The position numbers were made by a program, and so were the translations under genes. 64,000 nt of DNA from Nocardioides halotolerans DSM 19273 (lineage in GTDB: Bacteria; Actinomycetota; Actinomycetes; Propionibacteriales; Nocardioidaceae): NCBI RefSeq assembly GCF_000422805.1, contig NZ_KE383923.1:319296-383295 (forward strand), written 5' to 3'. Every line of letters begins with the position of its first letter. The stretch's first letter is position 1. This document shows positions 8,376 to 16,756 of this stretch, in pieces. The notes under the pieces were generated by a model, which saw nothing but the letters and a program-made list of their open reading frames with translations, searched no databases and had not been told where the DNA came from.

Positions 8376-9005
8376 TCAGGCGGTGGCCAGCATGACGCGG
8401 CCCTGCGGCGCGTCGGCCGGACCCTTGACGAGCTGGGTCACGGATGTGAAGCCCGCCGCCTCCGCCAACGCGGTCACGTCCTCGGCCGTGTCGTAGAGGC
8501 GGTGACCGGCGAGGGGGAACTTGCGCTGCGCCATCGCCGGCATGTTCTGCCGGAGCTGGTAGCCGAGCGCCAGCACGCCGCCCGGGCGCAGGAAGCCACG
8601 GATCCGGGCCAGCTCGGCCTCCGGGTCGGCCCAGAAGTAGAGGACGTGGTTGGCCATCACGACGTCCGCGGGCCGGCTCGCCGCCAGCGCCGGCACCCCG
8701 CCCTCGACCAGCGTCAGGCGGCCGGCGTCCACCGCCGACCCGTTGCGCTTGCCGGCCTGCGCGAGCATGACCGGGGACAGGTCGACACCCCAGACCTGCG
8801 CGTCCGGGAACGTCGTCAGCAAGGTCTCCAGGCCGACCCCGGGCCCGGGCCCGAGCTCGGCGACACGCCCGACGGCGCCCGGGTGAGCCGCCGCGGCCTG
8901 CTCGACCACCCACCTGCTGAGGTCGGCGTTGCCCCGCGCCATGACGCGCCCCACGACTGACCCCACGAGCCCCGAAGGACGACCGAACTGCTGCGCGAGA
9001 CCCAT
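8376..9005 (-). CDS. Class I SAM-dependent methyltransferase
   Basis: A 209-residue protein beginning MGLAQQFGRPSGLVGSVVG. The AdoMet-binding motif I is VAELGPGPGVGLETL (about residues 48-62), followed by an acidic loop, WGVDLSPVML, and the post-motif VVMANHVLYFW. The overall pattern is of ubiquinone/menaquinone-type small-molecule methyltransferases (Methyltransf_11). The acceptor substrate cannot be told from sequence. It is convergent with qcrB, leaving 15 bp between the two stops. An alternative start eight codons upstream (9029) cannot be excluded. Confidence 0.85.
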   Translation of the reverse strand: MGLAQQFGRPSGLVGSVVGRVMARGNADLSRWVVEQAAAAHPGAVGRVAELGPGPGVGLETLLTTFPDAQVWGVDLSPVMLAQAGKRNGSAVDAGRLTLVEGGVPALAASRPADVVMANHVLYFWADPEAELARIRGFLRPGGVLALGYQLRQNMPAMAQRKFPLAGHRLYDTAEDVTALAEAAGFTSVTQLVKGPADAPQGRVMLATA

Positions 9006-9141
9006 CGCGCCATTGTGGGGATCGACCACGCTCGGCGGAAGGGCTCCGGCTGACAGATCGCCGTGAGTGGTCGGGCGGCGGAGGTCCGGCGCACCTGCCA
9101 GGGCGCGCTCGTGCGGCGAAGGACTGGAGGTGACGCTGCGC

Positions 9142-10017
9142 TCAAGAGGCCGGAACAGCTGCCAGCTCGGCCTTCGGGAGGATGGCGTTCAGCTCCCGAC
9201 GTGAGCTCACTCCCAGCTTGGCGAAGACCTTGCCGAGGTGCCATTCGACCGTACGGGCGCTGAGAAAGAGTCGTGCCCCGATCTCCAGGTTCGTCAGGCC
9301 ATCGCTTGCCATGTGGGCGACCAGCGACTCTTGAGCCGTCAGGAGATCTGGCGTCTCGACGGTGCGCGCCCGCACGTTCTCGCCCGTGGCCAGCAGCTCG
9401 CGTCGGGCGCGCTCAGCGAACGCTTCCATCCCGATCGAGGCAAGCATGTCGTGGGCGGTGCGTAGGTGGACGCGCGCGTCGACGCGCCTGACCTCACGCC
9501 GAAGCCATTCGCCGTACAGCAAGTGTGCTCGGGCGAGCTCCGGTCGTGGTCGCGTCCGGCTCAGCCGGTCGATCGCCTCGCGGTACAGCGACTCGGCCGC
9601 GTCGCCCTGACGCAGCAACGCGCACGACCTGGCGTGCACGCCGAGCGCCCAGTCCGACTCGCAACCCTCGATGTGCCCAGCGAGTCGATCCAGCGCCTCC
9701 CCCGCTTCGGCGTCGCGCCCAGATCGCGTGGCGGCCTCGATCAGCTCGACCGAGGCCCACGACGCGATGAACAGCTCCGGCGTCTGCTCGCTCGCCTCCA
9801 CGGCGTCGGCGAACGCCTCGTCATAGCGCCCCAGTCCGTTCATGAGCACGGCCCTCGCCCACCACGCGTACTGGACCGCGGTCCCCTGCCCCGCCTTGGT
9901 GGCCTGGGTGATGACGCCCGAGATCAGCTCGGAGGCCGCGGGCTCGTTGCCTCGTACGCCCGCCAGCACGAGCGCGGCGTGCGGCGCTATGCGGGTGCCG
10001 GTCGCCTCCTTGAGTGT
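9142..10017 (-). pseudogene. C-terminal remnant of a large LuxR-family (LAL) regulator
   Basis: Only the last part of a LAL-type regulator survives: TPR-like helices (for example WWARAVLMNGLGRYDEAFADA) followed by an intact LuxR HTH, LTAQESLVAHMASDGLTNLE, at the end. Full-length LAL proteins are about 900 residues with an N-terminal AAA ATPase; less than 300 codons remain. In the LuxR frame, homology-like sequence extends upstream of the first possible start (GTG 9969) as TLKEATGTRIAPHAAL, then switches abruptly into a PhzF-type sequence in another frame. This is a deletion fusion. A short HTH protein could still be made from GTG 9969. Confidence 0.75.
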
Positions 10018-10127
10018 CTGAGCATCTCTGCATCGCTCAAGGACCCGGCATCGAGCACGACGCCGGCCGGGTTGCCGCCGGCGCTGGAGTCTGTGAAGGC
10101 GGCGTACCTCAGCACCTCAGCCGTCAT
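10018..10127 (-). pseudogene. N-terminal stub of a PhzF-family isomerase gene
   Basis: Starting at ATG 10127 the reading frame gives RYAAFTDSSAGGNPAGVVL and then SDAEML. This is the characteristic N-terminus of the PhzF/diaminopimelate-epimerase-like fold, including the NPAGV motif. About 36 codons later the family pattern ends, and the frame stops at 9987 after unrelated residues. The stub's ATG overlaps the stop of the upstream DUF4386 gene by 4 bp (ATGA), so the two were a coupled pair before the deletion that joined the stub to the LuxR remnant. Confidence 0.75.
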
Positions 10128-10879
10128 GCCCCAGCCTTGGTCGTGCCTGCATCGTCGAACACCGCTGGTGTGAACCCTTTGACCAGGAGCCAGATCGCGA
10201 GCGTGACCTCGAAGATGGCGCCGGGGACGAGCAGCACGAGGCTCAACGGGACTCCGAAGAGCTCGGTGCTGGCGCCGAGCAGGTGCAGTGCGTAGCCGAC
10301 CAGCCCTAGGCCCGCCAGCCATTTGGGAATCAGTCCCGTTCGGAGTAGCAACGCGCACATGAAGAGGCAGCCGAACGCGAGCGAGAGTTGGCCGATCTGG
10401 TATGCCGTCTCGTTCGTGTCGACGGCGAGCGAGCCGAGGGCTTGCGCGGCGTCCGGGCCGAGCTGATCGCTCTGGCCGGCCAGCGGGATGATCATGAGCA
10501 GGGCGAGCACACCGACGGTCATCAGGGCCATCTCAAAGACCATCGTGGCCAGGTACGCCACGGCGGTGCGCTTGCCGTGGCGTTCCAGGACCGGGAAGAA
10601 CAGGACTGCCTTACCGATGTCGATGGCCGCGGTGGCGATCATCAGGAATGCCCCCAAGGCCAGGGTCGTCTCATGGGCGCCCACGCCGGCGAGGAAGTCG
10701 GAGCCGTCGACGACGGAGTTCACCAGCACCGTGCCGGTCCCGTAAAACAGGAAGCCGGCTAGGAACAGCGCTCCGATCAGGCGGGACGTCCACATTCGGG
10801 AGCCGGTCCTCGGATCTCCTGCTCCGTCGGGTATCGGGCCGCGGCCGCCCGAGATCGGTGGTGAGGCGATGATGGTCAT
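10124..10879 (-). CDS. DUF4386-family membrane protein
   Basis: A 251-residue membrane protein. A cytoplasmic N-terminal tail of about 30 residues is followed by about six hydrophobic helices, starting at LIGALFLAGFLFYGTGT. The segments ATAAIDIGKAVLFFPVLERH and RTGLIPKWLAGLGLVGYALH are typical of the DUF4386 family, whose function is not established. It is on the same strand as the MDR gene (50 bp downstream of it) and is coupled by ATGA overlap to the PhzF stub. The cluster looks like part of a detoxification or sensing operon that has since lost its distal part. Confidence 0.85.
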   Translation of the reverse strand: MTIIASPPISGGRGPIPDGAGDPRTGSRMWTSRLIGALFLAGFLFYGTGTVLVNSVVDGSDFLAGVGAHETTLALGAFLMIATAAIDIGKAVLFFPVLERHGKRTAVAYLATMVFEMALMTVGVLALLMIIPLAGQSDQLGPDAAQALGSLAVDTNETAYQIGQLSLAFGCLFMCALLLRTGLIPKWLAGLGLVGYALHLLGASTELFGVPLSLVLLVPGAIFEVTLAIWLLVKGFTPAVFDDAGTTKAGA

Positions 10880-10929
10880 GTGGCGGTCCTTATGTCGGTG
10901 ACTGGGTGTGATCGGACGGGTGGATTGGG

Positions 10930-11943
10930 TCAGACGGTGATGGCGACCTTGCCGCGGACCTGACCGGCGGCAAGGCGACGCATCGCCTCGGGAACCTCCT
11001 CGAGGGGATACACGCGGTCGAGGCTCGGCGTCAGGGTTCCGGCCTCGATGAACCCGGAGATCCGTTCGAGGTCACTGGCCCGCTCTTTGGCGATGAACCA
11101 AGCAAGTCGTTGACGTACCAACGGCGAGAGCATCAGTGCGCGCAGACCCCGGTTCATGCCCCCGGTGAGGTTGCCACCGTCCTCGCCACCGACCAGGACA
11201 GCCGTCCCCTTCGGGTTGAGCGCGCGGCGTAGCCGTGAGAGTCCTGGGTTGCCGGCGATGTCCAAGACCAGGTCGTAGCGTTGGGCGCCGTCGGCCCAGT
11301 CGTCACGTGAGTAGTCGATGACGTGGTCGGCGCCGAGCGAGCGAACCAGATCCAGCTTCGCGGTGCTGGCTACCGCGGTGACCTCGGCCCCGAGCGCCTT
11401 GGCCAGTTGTACGGCGTAGCTGCCGACCCCACCCGAAGCTCCGACGACCAGCACTGATTGACCCGCCGCGACCCTGCCCTGGTCGGTCAGAGCTTGCAGA
11501 GCGGTAGCCGCAGAGAGCGGCACCACAGCGGCCTGTTGGTAGGTGAGATCCGCCGGTCGGCGGGCAAGCTTGTCCTCACGGGCGATGGCGTACTCGGCAA
11601 ACGCGCCACGGCCGATGCCGTACACATCGTCACCCACCGCGAGCCTGGTGACACCCGAACCGACGGTCACCACGGTGCCGGCCAGGTCACGTCCAGGCAC
11701 CCGGTCCTTCGGCCCGCGGAACCCCGTGCCGGCGACCCGCATCAAGTAAGGCTTGCCCGTCATCAGGTGCCAGGTGCCGCGGTCCAGTCCCGCTGCGCGC
11801 ACGCGGATCAGCACCTCACCCTTGGCGGCCTCGGGGCGAGCGATGCGTTCATGGCGCAGAGTGTCAGCGTCCCCGTAACAATCCCGGACGATCGCCCCCA
11901 TCGTCGCGGTTGCCGGGAGCATCTGTTCAGAGACCATGTTCAT
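10930..11943 (-). CDS. Zinc-independent MDR-family quinone reductase/alcohol dehydrogenase-like protein
   Basis: A 337-residue medium-chain dehydrogenase/reductase. The N-terminal GroES-like domain includes VPGRDLAGTVVTVG, and the nucleotide-binding domain has VLVVGASGGVGSYAVQLAKA (a GxGxxG-type motif near residue 155). The catalytic and structural zinc cysteines of true alcohol dehydrogenases are missing, which places it with NADPH:quinone reductase-like enzymes. It is the first gene of the minus-strand set with DUF4386 and the PhzF stub. ATG 11943 is used; ATG 11937 is an equally possible start. Confidence 0.85.
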   Translation of the reverse strand: MNMVSEQMLPATATMGAIVRDCYGDADTLRHERIARPEAAKGEVLIRVRAAGLDRGTWHLMTGKPYLMRVAGTGFRGPKDRVPGRDLAGTVVTVGSGVTRLAVGDDVYGIGRGAFAEYAIAREDKLARRPADLTYQQAAVVPLSAATALQALTDQGRVAAGQSVLVVGASGGVGSYAVQLAKALGAEVTAVASTAKLDLVRSLGADHVIDYSRDDWADGAQRYDLVLDIAGNPGLSRLRRALNPKGTAVLVGGEDGGNLTGGMNRGLRALMLSPLVRQRLAWFIAKERASDLERISGFIEAGTLTPSLDRVYPLEEVPEAMRRLAAGQVRGKVAITV

Positions 11944-12280
11944 CTGCTTTCAGTGAGGCGCTTGTCGGTCGCGTCCGTATTGCAGAGATGCGGTCACGCC
12001 CGCGCCTCTCTTATGGAGCAGCGCGCTACGGGACTCCGCGAGAGCACGCGATATGCGAGAGCGGTTAGCCCGAAACATCCGTGGATGTGGTGTCCAGAGC
12101 AGGACGCGGTCCGAACCGCCGCTGAGAGCTCTCGACGCAGGTTCTGAATCGAAGGGTTCGATACAGGAGCTCCAACCTCCTCTTGGTCGGCGCCCGAAGT
12201 CAAGGACCGGACATCAAGGAGCGACGTCCCTGACCCCTCGTCCTGGAAGATCACCACCCGAGGCCACATCGTGTGGGGGA
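11944..12280. other. Intergenic stretch before the IS element, no supported gene
   Basis: This 337-bp stretch lies between the start of the MDR gene and the left end of the IS3-family element. The one longer minus-strand frame here is mostly antisense to the transposase further right and shows no recognisable domain. A promoter for the MDR gene must lie at the left side (11944-12050), but I could not assign one. No tRNA or clear repeat was seen. Confidence 0.5.
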
Positions 12281-12301
12281 CTGCTGCACGGATAGGTGAC
12301 A
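12281..12301 (+). repeat. Left terminal inverted repeat of the IS
   Basis: It starts CTGCTGCACGGATAGG and ends TGACA. Compared with the right repeat it differs at three central positions. It lies 44 bp upstream of the likely orfA start. Confidence 0.85.
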
Positions 12302-12345
12302 TCTGATCTGTGGTGCCGAAGGGTGCCGCTGGAAGGCTGTGCACT

Positions 12346-12639
12346 GTGCCGAAGCCGTACCCCAAGGAGTTCCGCGACGACGTGGTTCGTGTCGCGAGGA
12401 ATCGTGAGCCGGGCGTCCACCTCAAGCAGATCGCTGCCGACTTCGGCATCAGCGAGTCGTGCCTGACGAACTGGATGAAGACCGCCGACGTCGAGGACGG
12501 CGTGAAGCCGGGCACGACAGGGGCCGAGAACGCCGAGAACCGCGAGCTGAAGAAGCGGATCCGGCTGCTGGAGCAGGAGAACGAGGTTCTGCGCCGGGCG
12601 GCCGCCTACCTCTCCCAGGCCAACCTTCCGGGAAAATGA
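12346..12639 (+). CDS. IS3-family transposase OrfA
   Basis: A 97-residue protein starting at GTG 12346 (MPKPYPKEFRDDVVRVAR), the usual OrfA beginning; GTG codons upstream at 12310/12313 would add residues not seen in the family. A helix-turn-helix (IAADFGISESCLTNWMKTAD) binds the terminal repeats, and a C-terminal coiled coil (NRELKKRIRLLEQENEVLRR) mediates oligomerisation. The frame ends in GGA AAA TGA, where the A-run could support -1 slippage into the ATGATG that opens orfB. Confidence 0.92.
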   Translation: MPKPYPKEFRDDVVRVARNREPGVHLKQIAADFGISESCLTNWMKTADVEDGVKPGTTGAENAENRELKKRIRLLEQENEVLRRAAAYLSQANLPGK

Positions 12640-13536
12640 TGTACCCGCTCGTCCGCGAGCTGGCCGTACGGGATCCCCGTCACGGTGACGTGCCGGGTGC
12701 TCAAGATCGCTCGCCAGCCCTACTACCGCTGGCTCCAGAGCCCGGTCACCGCCGCCGAACTCGAGCAGGCCTACCGTGCCAACGCCCTGTTCGACGCCCA
12801 CCGCGACGACCCCGAGTTCGGCTACCGGTTCCTGGCCGACGAGGCACGTGAAGCCGGCGAGCCCATGGCCGAGCGGACCGCGTGGCGGATCTGCTCGGCC
12901 CTGGGGTGGTGGTCGGCGTTCGGCAAGCCCAAGCGCGGCAAGGCGAAGAAGCCCGGTCCGCCGGTCCACGACGACCTGTGCGCCGTCATCGACGACAAGG
13001 GCCGGGTCCGACACGAGTTCAACGCCGACGCCCCGAACCAGCTGTGGCTGACCGACATCACCGAGCACCGCACCGGTGAGGGCAAGCTCTACGTCTGCGC
13101 GATCAAGGACGCCTATACCAACCGGATCGTCGGCTACTCCATCAGCGACCGGATGAAGTCCCGCCTCGCGGTCGCGGCGCTGAACAACGCCGTCGCCCGG
13201 CGCGGTAATGTCGCCGGCTGCATCGTTCACAGCGACCGAGGCAGCCAATTCCGCAGCCGGAAATTCGTCCACGCCCTCAACCGGCACGGCATGGTCGGAT
13301 CGATGGGCAGAGTCGGCGCCGCCGGCGACAACGCCGCGATGGAGTCGTTCTTCTCGCTGCTGCAGAAGAACGTCCTGGACCGCAGCTCCTGGGCCACCCG
13401 TGAGGAGCTCCGGATCGCGATCGTGACCTGGATCGAACGGACCTACCACCGACGCCGCAGGCAGGCCGCCCTCGGGCGGTTGACCCCCATCGAGTTCGAG
13501 ACCATCGTGACCGCGCCAGCCACCCAGGCTGCGTGA
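12636..13536 (+). pseudogene. IS3-family transposase OrfB with a frameshift near its start
   Basis: The expected OrfB start is ATG 12636 (MMYPLVRELA), but the conserved continuation GIPVTVTCRVLK is found in another frame. The break is at about 12666-12669, where two bases appear to be missing. After it, 283 codons are open from 12685, with an intact rve domain: WLTDITEH (first Asp), IVHSDRGSQF (second Asp) and NAAMESFF (Glu). An internal start could still give a protein lacking the N-terminal part, but normal OrfAB fusion by -1 slippage would run into the broken frame. Confidence 0.8.
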
Positions 13537-13543
13537 CCCAACC

Positions 13544-13564
13544 TGTCACCCGTTCGTGCAGCAG
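13544..13564 (-). repeat. Right terminal inverted repeat of the IS
   Basis: The reverse complement reads CTGCTGCACGAACGGG followed by TGACA and pairs with the left end at 18 of 21 positions. It begins 7 bp after the orfB stop, the usual compact IS3 layout. Confidence 0.85.
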
Positions 13565-13610
13565 CCCCTGGTGATGCCTGGTCACCAGGAGGGTTCATAC
13601 CTTCACCGGC

Positions 13611-13862
13611 ATGAACCTCACCGCCACCACTCTGACCCAGGCCGCCGCCGCCTGCGCCGTCGTCGCCGGCGGCATCTACGCCGGGGTCCAGATCAACCAC
13701 CCGGCCGCCGATGTCGAGCACGTCGTGACGACTGAGCTCCTGGTTCCGCGAAACGGCCAAGATGACGATGGCCGCACTCGCGATCGCAGGCTTCACCGGC
13801 ATGTTCCTGCGCAACCGGGACCGCTTCGGGCTCTTCGGGGCGGTGAGCTACCTCCTGCATGG
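13611..13862 (+). pseudogene. Frameshifted, truncated small membrane-protein gene
   Basis: The frame opens at ATG 13611 with a hydrophobic N-terminus (TLTQAAAACAVVAGGIYAGV) and reaches HVVTTE. The natural continuation, WFRETAKMTMAALAIAGFTG, is in the next frame, consistent with a 1-nt insertion around 13735. That second frame gives FLRNRDRFGLFGAVSYLLH and then loses any pattern at about 13862. The whole resembles actinobacterial four-helix membrane proteins of unknown function, of which only the first two helices remain. Confidence 0.65.
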
Positions 13863-14110
13863 GTCGGTCGGATCGCCGCAGAGCGTTCGACCAGGAAGTG
13901 GACCGGATGGTGGACCCGTGGAGCTCATGCTGTCCCGATCTACGGGAGAAGTACGAGGCCGTGCCGGGCCCTCCACAGCCCGTTCGCCCGCCCTCTACGG
14001 CGATCCTGAGTGGGGTCGCATGTTCACTGTGCTTCACGAGCAACTGAACGAGCACTTCACTGACCATCAATGGGCGGGCCGAGACCAGTGATCGGACAGG
14101 TTGACAGAAG
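13863..14110. other. Remnant sequence with no supported gene
   Basis: A short plus-strand frame ends at 14091 with YGDPEWGRMFTVLHEQLNEH, which looks protein-like, but no start or domain fits it. It is probably debris from genes broken when the neighbouring membrane-protein gene was truncated. Confidence 0.4.
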
Positions 14111-14141
14111 GAAGGGCCCAAGCGCTGAGCCTGGGCCCTTC
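14111..14141. terminator. Strong hairpin, likely bidirectional terminator
   Basis: A 10-bp perfect stem (GAAGGGCCCA with TGGGCCCTTC) closes an 11-nt loop. It lies after the remnants and before the first island gene, about where the accessory region begins. Confidence 0.65.
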
Positions 14142-14509
14142 GATACTTACAAGGAGATCCGCAGAAACTTACGAATACCCCCGTGGTGGTGGTGGTGGGA
14201 TCTTCGTAAATTTCCGATCGGGCTGGTCAGTCGCCCCCCGTTGAACCTGCCCAATGTCGCGCGCACACGCATAGCCGGGAATTTGCACACCGCCCGATAG
14301 TGGAACCGGCGGACTCCAGCCGATTTCGGCACATCGTCAGTCCGGGGTCCATTGCTCAAAGCGTACCCATGGATCCCGGTCCTGAAAGCACACGAGGACG
14401 TTGAGCACTGGAGGAGGGCGTGCCCGCTGTCCAGCGAGATGGACGCGACCAACGGTCGCCATAGCAAATCCGGTCGCAGGGCAGACTCTTCAGCCGCAAG
14501 ACTCGGACG
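14142..14509. other. Non-coding stretch with GGT repeats and an inverted repeat
   Basis: This 368-bp region is less GC-rich than its surroundings. It contains a 7-bp inverted repeat TTACGAA (14169-14175) / TTCGTAA (14203-14209) that encloses a run of TGG triplets. It is upstream of the gene starting at 14510 and presumably holds its promoter, which I could not assign. Confidence 0.4.
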
Positions 14510-15298
14510 GTGACTCGAAAGCAGAGAGACGCGCGCAGGCGGCTCGTCATAGAACGGGAGAACGCCCTTGCCGACCTCTCCGAGGACTACGACGTCGCTC
14601 GAGCATCCGCGGAAAGCGACGAGGAGCGACGCGAACTCATGACGACATTCGCGGCTGCTCGAACCGCACACCGCGACAAGGACGTCGAGCTGGGAATCCG
14701 CTCTGCTCAGGGCGGCGTGCTGATGGGCCATGTCATGTGGGCGCAGTGGTTGCAGGCTGCAGAGGCGCACCGGGCCGCCGCTGAGGCTGAGTTCACACGC
14801 ATCGACGCAGGGGACACGTCCCGGCTGGGCAGCGAGTTACGGGAGTCGATGGTTGCCTTCGCCGCCGCAGCCTCCGTTGTCGACGCTCTGTGCCAGGACC
14901 TCGAGTACCTCGTGCCGCCACGACCCAGATCCAACTCAGCGGACGAGGCGGCTGCTGACCTGCTCGTCCACGCACTTGGCATCCAGCAGTCGGACGTGGG
15001 GCCGCTGAAAAACGAGCTCGAAGAGCTGTTCGGCGCCCGACACGGCGCGCTGCACGCGTTCAGCGAGATGCGGCCAGCTCGCGCGCATCCCGTAGGCGTA
15101 GCTACGTCGTGGGAGCATGAAATCTTCAACGGTCCCACCGCCACCCAAGCCGTCCTCGTCGCACTTCGAGTGCTCGCGATCGCCGAGGCTCCCCCTCAGC
15201 CGGCCAACCGCTGGATTGCCCGTTGGATCACTAAGCGCGAGCGCTACTTCACCCAGGTCGTCGCGCCGATTCGGTCTCGGGTGCTGGCTCAGGACTGA
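14510..15298 (+). CDS. Hypothetical protein (262 aa)
   Basis: No family is recognised. The protein starts at GTG 14510 (MTRKQRDARRRLVIEREN) and is strongly helical, with a basic N-terminus, a likely coiled coil over residues 5-60 and a second helical block around residues 90-130. Its C-terminal half has SWEHEIFNGPTATQAVL and ends in basic helices. There is no signal or membrane segment. Its last 50 bp overlap the end of the convergent 5'-nucleotidase gene, unusual for unrelated genes but seen elsewhere in this island. Confidence 0.6.
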   Translation: MTRKQRDARRRLVIERENALADLSEDYDVARASAESDEERRELMTTFAAARTAHRDKDVELGIRSAQGGVLMGHVMWAQWLQAAEAHRAAAEAEFTRIDAGDTSRLGSELRESMVAFAAAASVVDALCQDLEYLVPPRPRSNSADEAAADLLVHALGIQQSDVGPLKNELEELFGARHGALHAFSEMRPARAHPVGVATSWEHEIFNGPTATQAVLVALRVLAIAEAPPQPANRWIARWITKRERYFTQVVAPIRSRVLAQD

Positions 15299-16244
15299 CC
15301 GACGGCTGGGCAAGGTTCTTGACCCCGAACGGGACGTGCACGCTCGGCACCACCCCCAGGGTGCCTTCGAGGTGTGACATCTGGTCGTCGAAGAAGATGT
15401 GCGGCTTGAGGATTGCTAGTACCGCCGCCTTCTCCCAGCCCCCGAGGAAGAACCCGTCGTTCACGCGTAGACCCCATGCCTTCAGGGTCCTGATCGCTCG
15501 TGTGTGTGCAGGCGCGTTTCGTGCGGTCACCAAGGAGACGAAGAGTCTGCGCGCATATGGCTCGTCGCTGTCGACACGCTCGTCCTCGAGGTCCTGGATT
15601 GCGTTGATGGCGCCGAGCAGGTCCTTCATGGGGCCGGGGGGAAGGGGCGTGGCTTCCTTCTCCACCTCATGCTCACGAAACCCTTCTATACCTTCGGCGT
15701 CGTAGACGCGCTCAGCGGAGTCGTCGGCCAAAACCGCGTCGAAGTCAAACGCGATCCGCAGGTCCGTGTCGTCGGGGTCGTGAGCTTCAAGCGCGTCGGC
15801 CGAGCCGAGAACCTGGCCGGCAGGGAAGCCAAGGTCGAGAGCCTCAGCGACGTCCTTCGGGTTAGCCGAGAGGAACAGTTTCATGCCAAAGGCCGGCATG
15901 AACTTGTACGGCGACCGGCCCTGCATGAACACCGCGCGTGTCATCGGCAGGTCATGGGTCTCGATGGAGCGCATGACTCGAGCTCCGGTCTCGGGGTCGT
16001 TCCTCGACAGCACGATGACCTCGACGATGGGTGTTGCCCCCTTCGCCAGATCGTTGAGCGCAAGTAGTCGCTTGATGAACGGAAACGCGACGCCGGGCGC
16101 GAGCTGGACCTCGTAGTTCTTCTCCTGGAAGTCGCGGTAGGCGTCCTCGCCTTGCTCCTCGAAGACTGCGTGGCACTCGGCGAGGTCGAACAGTGCGCTC
16201 GAGGCGACCCCGATAACGAGTGTGTCGTCACTGACCACAGGCAT
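15249..16244 (-). CDS. Cytosolic 5'-nucleotidase (NT5C1-like, PF06189 family)
   Basis: A 331-residue protein starting MPVVSDDTLVIGVASSALF. Blocks typical of the family are present in order: LFDLAECHAVFEEQGEDAYR, PFIKRLLALNDL, VEVIVLSRNDPETGARVMRS, and the core RIAFDFDAVLADDSAERVY, which carries the HAD-like Asp nucleophile. The family dephosphorylates AMP/IMP-type nucleoside monophosphates. It lies 53 bp downstream of the DUF6527 gene on the same strand and so could be the last gene of the ubiquitin-like operon. An upstream in-frame start at 16319 would add an Arg-rich tail and is less likely. Confidence 0.87.
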   Translation of the reverse strand: MPVVSDDTLVIGVASSALFDLAECHAVFEEQGEDAYRDFQEKNYEVQLAPGVAFPFIKRLLALNDLAKGATPIVEVIVLSRNDPETGARVMRSIETHDLPMTRAVFMQGRSPYKFMPAFGMKLFLSANPKDVAEALDLGFPAGQVLGSADALEAHDPDDTDLRIAFDFDAVLADDSAERVYDAEGIEGFREHEVEKEATPLPPGPMKDLLGAINAIQDLEDERVDSDEPYARRLFVSLVTARNAPAHTRAIRTLKAWGLRVNDGFFLGGWEKAAVLAILKPHIFFDDQMSHLEGTLGVVPSVHVPFGVKNLAQPSVSPEPAPETESARRPG

Positions 16245-16297
16245 CCGAGCACGATACGAGCGCTGCTGCCCCGATCCTGCGCGACGCGCGCGGCAGC

Positions 16298-16756
16298 TCA
16301 GGAACGCCCGCGTAGCCACTTAGCGACGCGGCGAAGCGTGCCGCGTCGAGCGTCGCCGGCGGCCTGTGCGGGTGGAGGGCCGCTGGCACGAGGCTCATCT
16401 CGGGGCTCGTCGACCGTGCTGTTTGGCTCGTCGAGAGCGGCGCGGTCGCGTGCGCGGTTCCGGGAGATTTCGTCGGGAGAGAAGCTGCGTGCCCACTGAA
16501 CGCGACCCTTGTGGATGACGTAGTGGGACTTGCAGGCCAAGGACCAGTTGCCCACTGACGGCCGGACCGAGATCGACTCGCCGTCGTAGGTGAACGACCA
16601 CTGAGCGGGCGAGAGTGGCGTGACCGCTTCGTCGCCACACCCGCAGGCACACAGGTGTGCGCAGGTGTTGTACTCCAGCGACACATAGAAGACGCCGGCT
16701 GCCAAGGGCGTCGGGAAGGACTCGACAAACGCCGGCGTGTACCTGGTGGTCTTCAT
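16298..16756 (-). CDS. DUF6527-family protein, cysteine-rich partner of the E1-like enzyme
   Basis: A 152-residue protein whose first 90 residues carry the DUF6527 pattern: C32-x3-C36-x-C38-x-C40-G, then TPLSPAQWSFTYDGESISV, then GNWSLAC75KSH78Y. The clustered Cys and His residues strongly suggest a bound zinc. Residues 95-152 are a charged, disordered tail. Its ATG overlaps the E1 stop by 4 bp (ATGA), so the two are co-translated. Genes of this family are commonly found beside Multiubiquitin and ThiF genes. The biochemical role is unknown; a ligase-like or adaptor role is speculation. Confidence 0.82.
   Translation of the reverse strand: MKTTRYTPAFVESFPTPLAAGVFYVSLEYNTCAHLCACGCGDEAVTPLSPAQWSFTYDGESISVRPSVGNWSLACKSHYVIHKGRVQWARSFSPDEISRNRARDRAALDEPNSTVDEPRDEPRASGPPPAQAAGDARRGTLRRVAKWLRGRS

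Larger units (their letters stand above)
12281..13564 (+). mobile_element. IS3-family insertion sequence, probably inactive
   Basis: A 1284-bp element bounded by imperfect 21-bp inverted repeats (18 of 21 positions match): 12281-12301 begins CTGCTGCACG and ends GGTGACA, and 13544-13564 is its reverse complement. Inside are orfA (HTH plus leucine-zipper-like coil) and orfB (rve DDE integrase domain). No target-site duplication is visible in the few bases outside the repeats (GGA on the left, CCC on the right), so one end may have been altered. The start of orfB carries an apparent 2-nt loss. Confidence 0.9.

Noticed and set aside
9142..9969. Treating the LuxR fragment as an intact short regulator
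   Set aside because: Homology-like sequence continues upstream of its first start and is then cut by a PhzF-type sequence, so it is a truncated gene.
12278..13567. Target-site duplication of the IS3 element
   Set aside because: Flanking triplets GGA and CCC do not match, and no 3-5 bp direct repeat is found at shifted ends.
14180..14200. TGG/GGT triplet run
   Set aside because: Only about five units, outside any gene; too short to be called a functional repeat.
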